DNA of 64,000 nucleotides from Hymenobacter sp. H14-R3 (GTDB lineage Bacteria; Bacteroidota; Bacteroidia; Cytophagales; Hymenobacteraceae). The position numbers were made by a program, and so were the translations under genes. Location of the stretch: the NCBI RefSeq assembly GCF_030063445.1, contig NZ_JASITD010000007.1:1-64000 (forward strand), given 5' to 3'. The first letter of the stretch is position 1; every line of letters starts with the position of its first letter. Positions 8,418 to 16,338 of this stretch are shown here, one piece after another. The notes below the pieces were generated by a model. It did not search any database and was not told the DNA's origin. It saw nothing but the letters and a program-made list of their open reading frames with translations.

Positions 8418-9107
8418 CTAGCCAACTACTAGCTGCGCAAGCACTTGCGGCACACCGATGCTGGCGGGCTCTACTACGTAGTGCACGCCGCGCCGGCCGC
8501 TCACCTCAGGCTGGTGCGGGTCGATGACGTACACCGGGCAATCGTCCGGGGCGTAGTGCAGTAGCCCGGCCGCCGGGTATACTTGCAGCGAGGTACCTAC
8601 CACGAGTAGCGCGTCGGCGGTAGCCACAATTTCGGCGGCTTCCTCAATGGCGGGCACCATTTCGCCAAACCAGACGATGTGCGGGCGCAGCTGCCCGCCG
8701 TCGGCGGCTAGGTCGCCGAGGGCAATGTCGCCGGGGCAGTCGAACACGGCCGTTTCGTTCTTTACCGAGCGCATTTGGGTCAGCATGCCGTGCAGGTGCA
8801 GCACCTGGGCCGAGCCGGCGCGCTCGTGCAGGTCGTCCACGTTTTGGGTGATGATGCGCACCGTCCAGCCCGGCGCGGCCTCGAAGCCGGCCAGGGCCAG
8901 GTGGGCGGCGTTGGGGGCCACGGTACGGGCCTGGGCGCGCCGCTGGTTATAAAAATCAAGCACCAGCGCCGGGTTGCGGGCAAACGCCTCGGGCGTGGCC
9001 ACATCCTCCACGCGGTGCTCTTCCCACAGCCCGTTGGTGTCGCGGAAGGTGCGGATGCCGCTCTCGGCCGATACGCCGGCCCCGGTAAGTACTACAAGAT
9101 GAGGCAT
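8418..9107 (-). CDS. cobB: Sirtuin, NAD-dependent protein deacylase (CobB-type)
   Basis: A 229-residue class III-like sirtuin. It shows the NAD-binding GAGVSAESGIRTFRD (residues 10-23), TQNVDDLHERAG (88-99) with the catalytic His in LHLHG (His106), and RPHIVWFGEM. Tyr53 and Arg56 in FYNQRR form the YxxR pair that marks desuccinylase/demalonylase sirtuins. The structural zinc site is absent: only one cysteine (Cys124) lies where four are found in E. coli CobB, a loss I believe is common in this phylum. It removes acyl groups from lysines in cytosolic proteins. There is no operon partner. Confidence 0.9.
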   Translation of the reverse strand: MPHLVVLTGAGVSAESGIRTFRDTNGLWEEHRVEDVATPEAFARNPALVLDFYNQRRAQARTVAPNAAHLALAGFEAAPGWTVRIITQNVDDLHERAGSAQVLHLHGMLTQMRSVKNETAVFDCPGDIALGDLAADGGQLRPHIVWFGEMVPAIEEAAEIVATADALLVVGTSLQVYPAAGLLHYAPDDCPVYVIDPHQPEVSGRRGVHYVVEPASIGVPQVLAQLVVG

Positions 9108-9179
9108 TTGGATAGTGTTTAAGTTGTAGGAATTGAGAATTGGTGTTAAGGCAGTTTTGCGCGTGGTGCCAATGACCTG

Positions 9180-10127
9180 TTAGTCAGTAACCAGCAGCTC
9201 ATACTGCCGCGCGGCAAAGTCGCGCAGGCGCTGAAAGGCGGCGTCAACCTCCTGGGCGTCTTCGCTCAGCAAGTTGCCATACACCACGCGGTCGGTGGCG
9301 CGCAGGGCGCGGCGCACATCTTCATCATTATTGAAGTATTCAGTTAACTCCTTAGTAGTCAATGAGTTAAGATTATTATCTTCCAGGCTGGAAAGGTAGT
9401 TTTTCCAAAGCGCCACGGTGCGCTCCACCAGCGGAGCCGAGCGTGAGAGCGTGAAGCGCTCGGCATTGCGGGCAAACTGGGTGAGAAAATACACGTGGTT
9501 TTTGCGGCGCTTGTAGCGGCCATAGCGCTGCTGCCAGCGCCGGCCATACAGTGCCCAGGCCCCGCCACCCAGCGCCAGCAGCGCCGCCAGGCCCGCCAGC
9601 CAAAAGGGATAGTTGAAGGCAGGTTTTAAGATAGTTGTTTGATTATCAGTACGTAATGCTGGCAACGTGGCGGCATCGTCAGTAGTTAGGATAGGGGCGA
9701 GGCGGCGCAGCTGCACCTGCACGGCCGGCGGCAGCAGGCGCAGCGTGTCGGTGGCCCCGCGCAGCACCAGCACCGGCAATTGCAGGGTTTGCACCGGGGC
9801 CAGCGAAAACGTGCGCAGTTGGTACACCGCCCGGTCGAGGCTGCGGCCGTTTTCGGTGCGGGTGGGCAGCCAGCGCCGCCCCGCGTACTCAAACGGGCCA
9901 AACTCAGCCAGCGAATCGGGAAAAACTACCTCCTCGGCCGGGTCGTGCTGGTAGCTCAGGATGTAGTCGAGGGGCTGGCCCACCTCCACCACCGCCCGCG
10001 AAAACCGGCCCACCGGCCCTGGCCCGGTGCCCGCGCCGGCCGCCATAGGCTGGGCCAGCCCGGCTAGTAGCCAGCCGGCCAGCCAGTAGCGCTTGGGGTG
10101 GAGCTGAAAGTTGAGGGCCTGTGGCAT
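9180..10127 (-). CDS. BatD-like membrane protein
   Basis: A 315-residue protein with an N-terminal signal/anchor region, an extracytoplasmic beta-rich domain (about 40-165; FSRAVVEVGQPLDYILSYQ is typical of BatD-like immunoglobulin folds), one strong transmembrane helix (about 176-196, FWLAGLAALLALGGGAWALYG), and a cytoplasmic helical tail rich in basic residues. It begins 7 bases after the DUF58 gene stop on the same strand, so the two are probably one operon. In Bacteroidota, DUF58, VWA and BatD proteins form the aerotolerance-like Bat cluster, usually with a MoxR ATPase, which is not present here. The exact family is uncertain. Confidence 0.68.
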   Translation of the reverse strand: MPQALNFQLHPKRYWLAGWLLAGLAQPMAAGAGTGPGPVGRFSRAVVEVGQPLDYILSYQHDPAEEVVFPDSLAEFGPFEYAGRRWLPTRTENGRSLDRAVYQLRTFSLAPVQTLQLPVLVLRGATDTLRLLPPAVQVQLRRLAPILTTDDAATLPALRTDNQTTILKPAFNYPFWLAGLAALLALGGGAWALYGRRWQQRYGRYKRRKNHVYFLTQFARNAERFTLSRSAPLVERTVALWKNYLSSLEDNNLNSLTTKELTEYFNNDEDVRRALRATDRVVYGNLLSEDAQEVDAAFQRLRDFAARQYELLVTD

Positions 10128-10133
10128 AGCTGA

Positions 10134-11048
10134 TTAGCCCCGGCGCTGCCGAAACAGCCCCACTAGTTGCGGCACAAAGTCTTCGTTGGTGCGCAGCGTG
10201 AGCAGGCCCACGCGCTGGCGGCGGCACAGCGTGCGCAAGGCCAGCTCGCGCGCCTGGGCCTGGGCCGCGTACTGCGCCTGGAAGGCCGGGGCCGAGGTAT
10301 CGACCCAGCGTTGCAGGCCCGTTTCGGCGTCGCGCAGGGGTACGATGCCCAGCGCCGGAAACGCGATTTCCTGCGGGGCCAGCAGCTGCACCACCACCAG
10401 GTCGTGCTGGCGGGCCAGCATGGTGAGCTCGCGCTCGTAGTTTTCGTCGATAAAGTCGGAGATGAGCACTACCAGCGTGCGGCGCTTCAACAGGCTGAGC
10501 ACCTGCCGAATACCGAAGCCCACGCCCGTGTGCCGCGAGGCCGTTTGCAGGCCATACAGCCGTTGCAGCAGGGCGTAGGCGGCGCGCAGGCCCTTGGCGG
10601 GGGGCAGGTACAGCTCCTTCCGGTCCGAAAACGCCAGCAGGCCCAGCGCGGCATCCTGGCGGGCGGCCGACAAGGCCAGCACGCCGGCCAGGTCGCGGCC
10701 CAGGTCGAGCTTGCGCTGGGGGCCGCCCGGGCCGCCGCCCACGCGCTGCGAGGCGCTCACGTCGAGGGCCACCAGCACCTGCTGCTCGCGCTCTTCCTTG
10801 TAGGTTTTTACGAACGTGCCGTGGCCCTTGCTGCTCACGGCCCAGTCGATGGCCCGCACCTCGTCGCCGTACTGGTATAGGCGCACGTCGTCAAACTCCA
10901 GTCCGTTGCCCCGAAAAACCGACCCGAAGTTGCCTTGCAGCTGGGCTTCCACCGCCTGGCGCATCCGTATTTCGAGGTGGCGCAGGCGGCGCACCAGCGC
11001 CGTGAGGCTGGCGGGCAGGGCACTGGAGCTGGCGGCGGCGGGGGGCAT
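10134..11048 (-). CDS. DUF58 domain protein (VWA-like)
   Basis: A 304-residue soluble protein. It carries the DUF58 signature GNGLEFDDVRLYQYGDEVRAIDW near residues 47-70, followed by a von Willebrand A-like fold with a DVSAS metal-site motif at about 94-98 and later VVLISDFIDENY. Such proteins partner with MoxR AAA ATPases and Bat membrane proteins, and the BatD-like gene follows directly. The MoxR gene is missing at this locus, so the ATPase must be encoded elsewhere or be absent. Divergent from the DUF4296 lipoprotein gene, with a 48-base gap. Confidence 0.88.
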   Translation of the reverse strand: MPPAAASSSALPASLTALVRRLRHLEIRMRQAVEAQLQGNFGSVFRGNGLEFDDVRLYQYGDEVRAIDWAVSSKGHGTFVKTYKEEREQQVLVALDVSASQRVGGGPGGPQRKLDLGRDLAGVLALSAARQDAALGLLAFSDRKELYLPPAKGLRAAYALLQRLYGLQTASRHTGVGFGIRQVLSLLKRRTLVVLISDFIDENYERELTMLARQHDLVVVQLLAPQEIAFPALGIVPLRDAETGLQRWVDTSAPAFQAQYAAQAQARELALRTLCRRQRVGLLTLRTNEDFVPQLVGLFRQRRG

Positions 11049-11096
11049 GGCGGGCGGGGTGAGGGGCGAAGCTACGGCGCGGGGCTATTTTTGGGG

Positions 11097-11483
11097 GTGA
11101 AAAGCTTGCTGACTCGTTTTCTGCTGGGCCTGGGCCTGCTGCTGGCCCTGGCCGGCTGCGGCCGCCCCGAGCAGGTGCTGCCCCCGCCCAACCTGCTCTC
11201 GAAGCAAGAGGTAACCAGCCTGCTCATTCAGTTTCATTTGCTGGAATCGCGCCTGGAATCCAGCCGGTTATCGCCCGATTCGGCCCGGGCGCTCTTCCTC
11301 AGCCAGCAGCTGCTGGTGTTGCAGCGGCACCACGTGCCCACCGCCGATTCGGCCTTCGAGCGCAGCTACCGCTATTACTCCACGCACGCCAAGGACCTGG
11401 ACGAGATTTACGTGGGTGTTATCGACTCGCTGGAGGCGATGAACAAGAAAATGGGCGGCCAGCCCACGCCGGTGCATAACTAA
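11097..11483 (+). CDS. DUF4296 lipoprotein
   Basis: A protein of 128 residues when started at the GTG at 11097. This start gives a classic lipoprotein signal (LLTRFLLGLGLLLALAGC, cysteine near residue 19); an upstream ATG would place a glycine-rich non-leader stretch in front. The mature part is helical, with FHLLESRLESSR...HHVPTADSAFERSYRYYSTHAKDLDEIYVGVIDSLE, a pattern I recognise as DUF4296. It is found across Bacteroidota, and its function is unknown. It is probably attached to the outer or inner membrane. The gene is convergent with csaA, leaving only 13 bases between stops. Confidence 0.82.
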   Translation: MKSLLTRFLLGLGLLLALAGCGRPEQVLPPPNLLSKQEVTSLLIQFHLLESRLESSRLSPDSARALFLSQQLLVLQRHHVPTADSAFERSYRYYSTHAKDLDEIYVGVIDSLEAMNKKMGGQPTPVHN

Positions 11484-11496
11484 GGTGCGGCCGGCG

Positions 11497-11829
11497 CTAG
11501 TGCACGCGGCTGCCGTTGGGCACGGGCGCGGCCACGGCCGTGAGCACGGTGTGGCCTTCAGCATCGGGCGCGCCCAGCACCAGCACCTCAGAGCGGAAGG
11601 CCCCAATTTGCTTAGGCGGAAAATTGACCACCGCCAGCACCTGCCGGCCCAGCAGCGTGGCCGGCGTGTAGTGGTGCGTAAGCTGGGCGCTCGATTTTTT
11701 GAGGCCGATAGCGGGGCCAAAATCCAGCACGAGCTGGTAGGCCGGCCGGCGCGCCTCCGGGAACTCACGGGCCTCCACGATGGTACCCACGCGCAGGTCA
11801 ATCTGCTCAAAGTCGGTCCAGGTTATCAT
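11497..11829 (-). CDS. csaA: CsaA-like tRNA-binding (OB-fold) chaperone
   Basis: A 110-residue single-domain protein starting at the ATG ending at 11829 (MITWTDFEQIDLRVGTIVEA). The frame is open further upstream, but the preceding residues fall in a repeat. It has the EMAP-II/Trbp111 OB fold, with DLRVGTIVEAREFPEARRPAYQLVLDFG and VNFPPKQIGAFRSEVLVLGA, both diagnostic of CsaA. Homologues bind tRNA and act as dimeric export chaperones in bacilli. The role in Bacteroidota is not established. A long inverted repeat (about 11857-11930) sits just upstream of its start and may carry or disturb its promoter. Confidence 0.92.
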   Translation of the reverse strand: MITWTDFEQIDLRVGTIVEAREFPEARRPAYQLVLDFGPAIGLKKSSAQLTHHYTPATLLGRQVLAVVNFPPKQIGAFRSEVLVLGAPDAEGHTVLTAVAAPVPNGSRVH

Positions 11830-11856
11830 GCTGTAAATGAGTAATTTGGCCGTAGG

Positions 11857-11930
11857 AGCGCGCCACGGCGCGTTCGTTGCCTGCGCGGGTTCAGCCACGT
11901 TGTGCAACGAGGCAACGCGCCGTGGCGCGT
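11857..11930. repeat. GC-rich inverted repeat upstream of csaA
   Basis: The left arm, about 11857-11880, contains CGCGCCACGGCGCG followed by TTCGTTGC. The right arm, about 11904-11930, starts GCAACGA and contains CGCGCCGTGGCGCG, with a small insertion (GGCA) in the right arm. It lies between the DUF922-like gene stop and the csaA start on the minus strand. No coding sequence. Confidence 0.7.
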
Positions 11931-11950
11931 TGCCTCGGTTTATCGCTATA

Positions 11951-12514
11951 CTACGCCTCGGCCTCGGCGAAGGCGGCCAGGGCTAGCAGTTGCTGGCGCA
12001 CCTGGGCTTCCCACTTGGCCTGCTGCTCGTGCTGGAGGCCGTGGTTGGATTCGCGGTCGTAGGCGTCTTCGGCCTGCTGCCAGGCGGCGTAGGCGGCCTG
12101 GCTCACGCGGTCGAAGGTGGTGCCCAACTTGCTGCACGGCAGGCTAATGGCGGCCAGCTGCTGGCGCAGTTGCCGGGCATACACTTCAGCAATATCGAAG
12201 TGTAGCTGCTCGTGGCGCAGCAGGGCGGGCGTCATGCGGGCCGGGTCGCGCACCCACGAGCGGCTGGGCGAGAAGCTGGCCTGCGCCGTGCCGGCAAAAA
12301 TATTGCTGCTGCACTTGGCCCCCGTGTTGATATTGGCCGAGGTAAGCGCGGCGTGCGATTCGGTGGGCCGGGGCCGGCCCTTGAAATCGGCCATTGTGAG
12401 CGGGCGGCTCGCCGACCAGCGAAACGAGCCTTCGGGCAGGGCTACCTGCTGCGCGGCGGCCGGCGCGGCCGCCAGCAGTACCAGCGCCAGGGTTTTCCAA
12501 TAAGCGGTGTTCAT
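11951..12514 (-). CDS. Secreted DUF922-like protein with HExxH motif
   Basis: A 187-residue exported protein with a signal peptide (TLALVLLAAAPAAAQQ). Residues 30-50 (FRWSASRPLTMADFKGRP) match the start of the DUF922 fold. Residues 101-110 read HEQLHFDIAE, an HExxH zincin-like motif followed five residues later by Glu, the expected metal/catalytic arrangement. DUF922 proteins are predicted secreted zinc peptidases, but no activity is established. The C-terminal third is helical and Gln/Ala-rich. The start is the ATG ending at 12514, just inside a hairpin-bearing intergenic region. Confidence 0.78.
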   Translation of the reverse strand: MNTAYWKTLALVLLAAAPAAAQQVALPEGSFRWSASRPLTMADFKGRPRPTESHAALTSANINTGAKCSSNIFAGTAQASFSPSRSWVRDPARMTPALLRHEQLHFDIAEVYARQLRQQLAAISLPCSKLGTTFDRVSQAAYAAWQQAEDAYDRESNHGLQHEQQAKWEAQVRQQLLALAAFAEAEA

Positions 12515-12527
12515 GCAGAAAGGAGTT

Positions 12528-12585
12528 GTCAGAATAAAGGCTAGTGCCCAGCACTAAAGGTGCCGGCCCCAGCCTTCATTCTGAC
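12528..12585. terminator. Hairpin between MATE and DUF922-like genes
   Basis: GTCAGAATAAAGGCT at 12528-12542 pairs with AGCCTTCATTCTGAC at 12571-12585, with one mismatch. It lies 29 bases downstream of the MATE gene stop in that gene's direction and is likely its terminator. Confidence 0.5.
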
Positions 12586-12613
12586 AAAGAAGCCCCGGCT
12601 CTGAGTTCCGCAG

Positions 12614-14029
12614 CTAGCCGGCGGGTTGGCCCAGCACCAGCAATTCTTCAGCATCGGTGAAATGCTCGGCGGGCGGCCGGGCCGCGGGCGGAGTGCTGCC
12701 GGGCGCGCTTTCGTGCCGAAAGCGTTGCAGCAGCACCACCGCCACAATGCTGAGGCCGGTGAGCAGGCCCACCCAAATACCCGTTGCGCCCCAGTGCAGC
12801 TTAAATGCCAGGAAGTAGCCCAGCGGCAGGGCAATGGCCCAGTAGGCCAGCAGCGCCACCACCGAAGGCACCTTCACGTCTTCGAGGCCGCGCAGCGCGC
12901 CCAGGCCCACCACTTGCAGGCCATCCGACACCTGGAAGGCGGCCGCGATGGCCAGCAGTGAGGCCGCCTGCGCCACCACCACGGGGTCGGTGTTGTAGAA
13001 AGTGGGCACAAAATTGCGTAACATAATGAGCAGCAGACCCATAGCACCCATAAAACCGAAGGCCAGCCAGTAGGCCGCGAAGCCCGCCTGCCGGGCCCCG
13101 GCCAGGTCGCCGGCCCCGCGCAGGTTGCCCACCCGAATGGTAGCCGCCGCCGCAATACCCGTGGCCGCCATGTAGGTCACCGAGGCCACGTTAATGGCAA
13201 TCTGGTGGGCGGCCTGGGTGGTAATGCCCAGCCAGCCCATCATGAGTGCCGACGCGGCAAAGGCGCCCACTTCAAACATCATTTGCACGCCAATGGGCAG
13301 GCCCAGGGCCAGCTGCCCGCGCAGCTCGGCCAGCCGGGGCCGCAGCCAGGTGGCTACCAGGGCGGGGCGCTTGGTGCGCAGCCGCTCGGCCCGCAGCACG
13401 TACTGCGCCATGAGGGCCGCCATGCCGATGCGAGCAATGAGGGTGGCCCAGGCAGCCCCCATCAGGCCCATGGCCGGCGCACCGAAGTGCCCGAATATCA
13501 GGGCGTAGCACAGCAGCGCATTCACCACGTTGCCGGCAATGGACAGCTGCATGGCCTGGCGCGTGAGCCCCAGCCCCTCGGCCCACTCGCGAAAGCCCTG
13601 AAACACCATCAGCGGCAGCAGCGACAGGCCCACCACCCGCACCCAGGGCGTGGCCAGCGCCACCACCTCGGGGGCCTGGCCCAGGTGGGGCATCACCAGC
13701 GGCAGCAGCTGGCTGAGGCCCGCCAGCAGCACGCCCGCCAGCGTATTCAGCCAAATGGTGCCCACCAGCAGGTGGCCCAGCGCATCGTCGTCGCCCCGGC
13801 CGTTGGCGGCGGCCACGCGCGGCACCGCGCCCATGCTAATGCCCAGGCCCAGCACCATGAGCACGGTGGTGGTGCTCACGCCCACGCTCACGGCGGCCAG
13901 CGGCAGCTTGCCCGTTTGGCCCACCATCACCGAGTCGCACACGCTCACCAATATGTGGCCGAGCTGGCTGAGTACTACCGGGTAGGCTAGCAGGATGGTA
14001 GGGCGGAGGTGGGCTTTAACGAGTGACAA
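12614..14029 (-). CDS. MATE-family efflux transporter
   Basis: A 471-residue inner-membrane protein with twelve predicted helices in two bundles, the usual MATE size. The first helix region (LAYPVVLSQLGHILVSVCDSVMVGQTGKLPLAAVSV) carries the typical MATE entry motif with DSVMVG. The second bundle starts near LPIGVQMMFEVGAFAASALMMG. It resembles the NorM/DinF type driven by Na+ or H+ gradients and exporting cationic drugs or metabolites. It stands alone. A long family A hairpin (14059-14162) lies just upstream of its start. Confidence 0.92.
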   Translation of the reverse strand: MSLVKAHLRPTILLAYPVVLSQLGHILVSVCDSVMVGQTGKLPLAAVSVGVSTTTVLMVLGLGISMGAVPRVAAANGRGDDDALGHLLVGTIWLNTLAGVLLAGLSQLLPLVMPHLGQAPEVVALATPWVRVVGLSLLPLMVFQGFREWAEGLGLTRQAMQLSIAGNVVNALLCYALIFGHFGAPAMGLMGAAWATLIARIGMAALMAQYVLRAERLRTKRPALVATWLRPRLAELRGQLALGLPIGVQMMFEVGAFAASALMMGWLGITTQAAHQIAINVASVTYMAATGIAAAATIRVGNLRGAGDLAGARQAGFAAYWLAFGFMGAMGLLLIMLRNFVPTFYNTDPVVVAQAASLLAIAAAFQVSDGLQVVGLGALRGLEDVKVPSVVALLAYWAIALPLGYFLAFKLHWGATGIWVGLLTGLSIVAVVLLQRFRHESAPGSTPPAARPPAEHFTDAEELLVLGQPAG

Positions 14030-14058
14030 GTACTTGATAATTAATAAGATAAATAAAA

Positions 14059-14162
14059 GTCATGCAGACCGTAGGGAAGTGTCTCGCGTGGGGTAGTAAT
14101 CAATACCGCTAAACGATTGAGTTACCACCCTACGCGAGATGCTTCCCTGCGGTCTGCATGAC
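14059..14162. repeat. Dispersed hairpin element, family A, copy 3
   Basis: GTCATGCAGACCGTAGGGAAG at the left end is inverted at the right (CTTCCCTGCGGTCTGCATGAC), with inner arms around GTCTCGCGTGGGGTAGTAA and TTACCACCCTACGCGAGAT. The arms are about 42 bases and imperfect, with a spacer near 14102-14117. GATGCTTCCCTGCGG and CATGACGTTCT link it to the other family A copies. It lies between the egtD stop and the MATE gene start. Confidence 0.85.
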
Positions 14163-14208
14163 GTTCTGCATTAATAGCGGAGCGATTTCTACCCGTAAAA
14201 TTACGCCC

Positions 14209-15165
14209 TTACGCCGCCACGGCCAGTACCACGTCGGCAAAGTCATGGGCATCGTCCTGGAAAACCTCGACCACGCGCAGGCCCGCGCCGGCCGCCAATT
14301 CGGTAATCTGGGGCAGGGTAAACTTGAACGAGCTTTCGGTTTGGATGGCTTCCCAGGCGGCAATTTCGAAGGCCTGGCCGGGCAGGGTGGCCAGGCGCAC
14401 GGTTTGGGCGCGGCGGCTCACCAGCCACGAGCGCATGGCCCCGGTGCTGGGGTCGTAATCGGGAAAGTGCTGCCAGGCATCGAGCTCAAAATTGGCCCCG
14501 GCCTCGGCATTGAGCCGGCGCAGCAGGTTGAAGTTGAACTCGGCCGTGACACCCTGGGCATCATCGTAGGCCGCCCGAATGCGGCGCGGGTCCTTGCGCA
14601 GGTCGAAGCCCACCAGCAGGCGGTCGGCCGGGGTAAGGGGCCGCGCCAGCTCGCGCAGAAAATCGGCCCGCTCATCCGGCGCGAAATTGCCGATGTTGGA
14701 ACCCAGAAACAGCACCGCTTTGGCCCCCGGCCGGGTGGCCAGCGTCGTAAGCGCCGCCCCGTACTCAGCCGCCAGCGGCTCGGTGGGCAGGCTGGGCAGC
14801 TCCTGCCGCAGCGAGGCCGCCAGCTCGTCGATGGCTGAGGGCGAAATATCGACCGGCACGTAGGTGAGGGCCACCGGCTGGGCAAGTAATTCGCGCAGCA
14901 AGAGCTTGGTTTTCAGGCCATCGCCCGCGCCTAGCTCCACCACGGCCAGCGGCTGGCCGGGCCCGGCACCCGCCGCCAGCGCCCGCCCAATGGCCGCGCC
15001 CTGCGCCTGAAAAATAGCCAGCTCGGTACGGGTAGGGTAGTACTCGGGCAGCCCCATTATCTGCTGAAACAGGCGGCTGCCCGTAGCATCGTAGAAGTAT
15101 TTGGACGACAGGGTCTTCGGCGTTTGGCTGAAGCCCTGGGCCAGGTGTTCGGCAAGGTGATTCAA
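14209..15165 (-). CDS. egtD: EgtD-family L-histidine N-alpha-methyltransferase
   Basis: A 318-residue SAM-dependent enzyme. It has the EgtD N-terminal signature KTLSSKYFYDATGSRLFQQIMGLPEYYPTRTE (about 17-48), the SAM motif VVELGAGDGLKT (about 75-87) and FLGSNIGNFAPDE (about 154-166), which closes on SAM. Family members trimethylate histidine to hercynine, the first step to ergothioneine. The usual partner EgtB, a sulfoxide synthase, is not in the window, so the pathway is unproven here and a different methyl acceptor is possible. The gene lies 65 bases downstream of terC on the same strand. Confidence 0.88.
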   Translation of the reverse strand: MNHLAEHLAQGFSQTPKTLSSKYFYDATGSRLFQQIMGLPEYYPTRTELAIFQAQGAAIGRALAAGAGPGQPLAVVELGAGDGLKTKLLLRELLAQPVALTYVPVDISPSAIDELAASLRQELPSLPTEPLAAEYGAALTTLATRPGAKAVLFLGSNIGNFAPDERADFLRELARPLTPADRLLVGFDLRKDPRRIRAAYDDAQGVTAEFNFNLLRRLNAEAGANFELDAWQHFPDYDPSTGAMRSWLVSRRAQTVRLATLPGQAFEIAAWEAIQTESSFKFTLPQITELAAGAGLRVVEVFQDDAHDFADVVLAVAA

Positions 15166-15230
15166 GATGGGTGAGCGTTGTTATAAAACAGCAAAGCTGC
15201 TTTATAAGTAATTGGTAATGTGTTTAGTAG

Positions 15231-16175
15231 CTATAGTTCTGTTTTCTTGGGCCACAGCAGCGAGGCCCCGACGGAGCCCAGTAGCAGCGCGCCCACAATG
15301 CCCAGAGAAACCGGCACGGGTAGCACAAGGTTAAAATGTTCGCGCAAGAGGTCCTCGGCCAGCAGCTTACCGCCGATGAAAACGAGGATGAACGCCAAGC
15401 CGTAGCTGAGGTAATGAAACAGCGATATCAGGCTGGCCAGTGCAAAATACAGGGCCCGCAGCCCCAGCAGCGCAAACACGTTGGAGGTGTACACGATGAA
15501 CGTGTCGCGCGAAATAGCCAGGATGGCGGGGATGGAATCGGCCGCAAAAACTACGTCGGTGGTTTCGACCATCACCAGCACTACCAGCAGCGGCGTGGCC
15601 ACGCGCACGCCGTCGCGCCGGGTGAAAAACTTGCCGCCATCGAGCTGCTTCGTGATGGGCAGGTAGCGCCGCAAAAAGCGCACAACCGGGTTGTTATCGG
15701 GGTCAACCTCGGGGTCGCCGCCGCCGCTGAGTGCCATGCGTACGCCCGTGTACACCAGAAATGCCCCTAGAATGTAGAGCAGAAAGTGAAACTTGGCCAG
15801 CAGCGCCGCTCCCAGCACAATGAACAAGCCGCGCAGCACCAGGGCCCCCAGCACACCCCAAAACAGGATGCGGTGCTGGTACTCGGCCGGCACCTTGAAG
15901 TAGGTGAAAATGAGCAGGAACACGAACAGGTTGTCCACGCTCAGGGCCTTCTCGATGAGGTAGCCCGTCAGCCATTGCAGGCCGGCCTCGTGGCCCATGG
16001 TGCGGTACACCAGCAGGTTGAAGCTCAGCGAAAGCGCTATCCAAAACGCGCTCCACCCCAGCGCCTCGCCTATTTTCACGGCGTGGGCGCGGCGGTTGAA
16101 AACCAGCAAATCGAGCAGTAAAAGCCCGATTACGAACAGGTTAAATAAAATCCAGAAGAAGGGGGTATTGTGCAT
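15231..16175 (-). CDS. TerC-family integral membrane protein (Alx-like)
   Basis: A 314-residue membrane protein with about nine hydrophobic helices. It contains the family motifs EKALSVDNLFVFLLIFTYF and VETTDVVFAADSIPAILAIS, whose Asp residues form the conserved acidic core proposed to bind metal ions. The length matches Alx/TerC proteins, which are linked to manganese export or tellurite resistance. No tellurite-resistance neighbours occur, so an Mn-export role is more likely than resistance (inference). The start is the ATG ending at 16175. A GTAG-type inverted repeat precedes it at 16217-16338. Confidence 0.9.
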   Translation of the reverse strand: MHNTPFFWILFNLFVIGLLLLDLLVFNRRAHAVKIGEALGWSAFWIALSLSFNLLVYRTMGHEAGLQWLTGYLIEKALSVDNLFVFLLIFTYFKVPAEYQHRILFWGVLGALVLRGLFIVLGAALLAKFHFLLYILGAFLVYTGVRMALSGGGDPEVDPDNNPVVRFLRRYLPITKQLDGGKFFTRRDGVRVATPLLVVLVMVETTDVVFAADSIPAILAISRDTFIVYTSNVFALLGLRALYFALASLISLFHYLSYGLAFILVFIGGKLLAEDLLREHFNLVLPVPVSLGIVGALLLGSVGASLLWPKKTEL

Positions 16176-16216
16176 TCGGCAGCAGTAGGCTTTCTCCGAT
16201 ACGCAAAAACGGGGCA

Positions 16217-16338
16217 GTAGGGTGTGCGCGCTGTGCGGTAAGCTTCAGCTTGCCGGGGGTAAGTGGGGGCAACCAGCTGCCCGCTAGCCAGTGCTGCAAA
16301 CGGCAAGCTAAAGCCTGCCGCACAGCTAGTTACCCTAC
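16217..16338. repeat. Inverted repeat, GTAG...CTAC family, overlapping the ppm stop
   Basis: The left arm 16217-16255 (GTAGGGTGTGCGCGCTGTGC, then GGTAAGCTTCAGCTTGCCG) is inverted at 16301-16338 (CGGCAAGCTAAAGCCTGCCG, then CACAGCTAGTTACCCTAC). The right arm contains the stop codon (16330-16332) and last codons of the mannosyltransferase gene. The GGTAAGCTT.AGCTTGCCG core is shared with the copy at 28379-28476. Confidence 0.8.

Noticed and set aside
9180..11048. Complete MoxR/Bat aerotolerance operon
   Set aside because: Only the DUF58 and BatD-like genes are present; no MoxR, VWA or TPR genes follow.
13205..13990. Plus-strand open frame with His/Gln-rich translation opposite the MATE gene
   Set aside because: The His/Gln-rich content results from reading the MATE helix codons in reverse; no independent evidence.
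15231..16338. Alkaline-pH riboswitch (PRE) upstream of the TerC/Alx-like gene
   Set aside because: The hairpin at 16217-16338 belongs to a dispersed repeat family and shows no specific PRE features.
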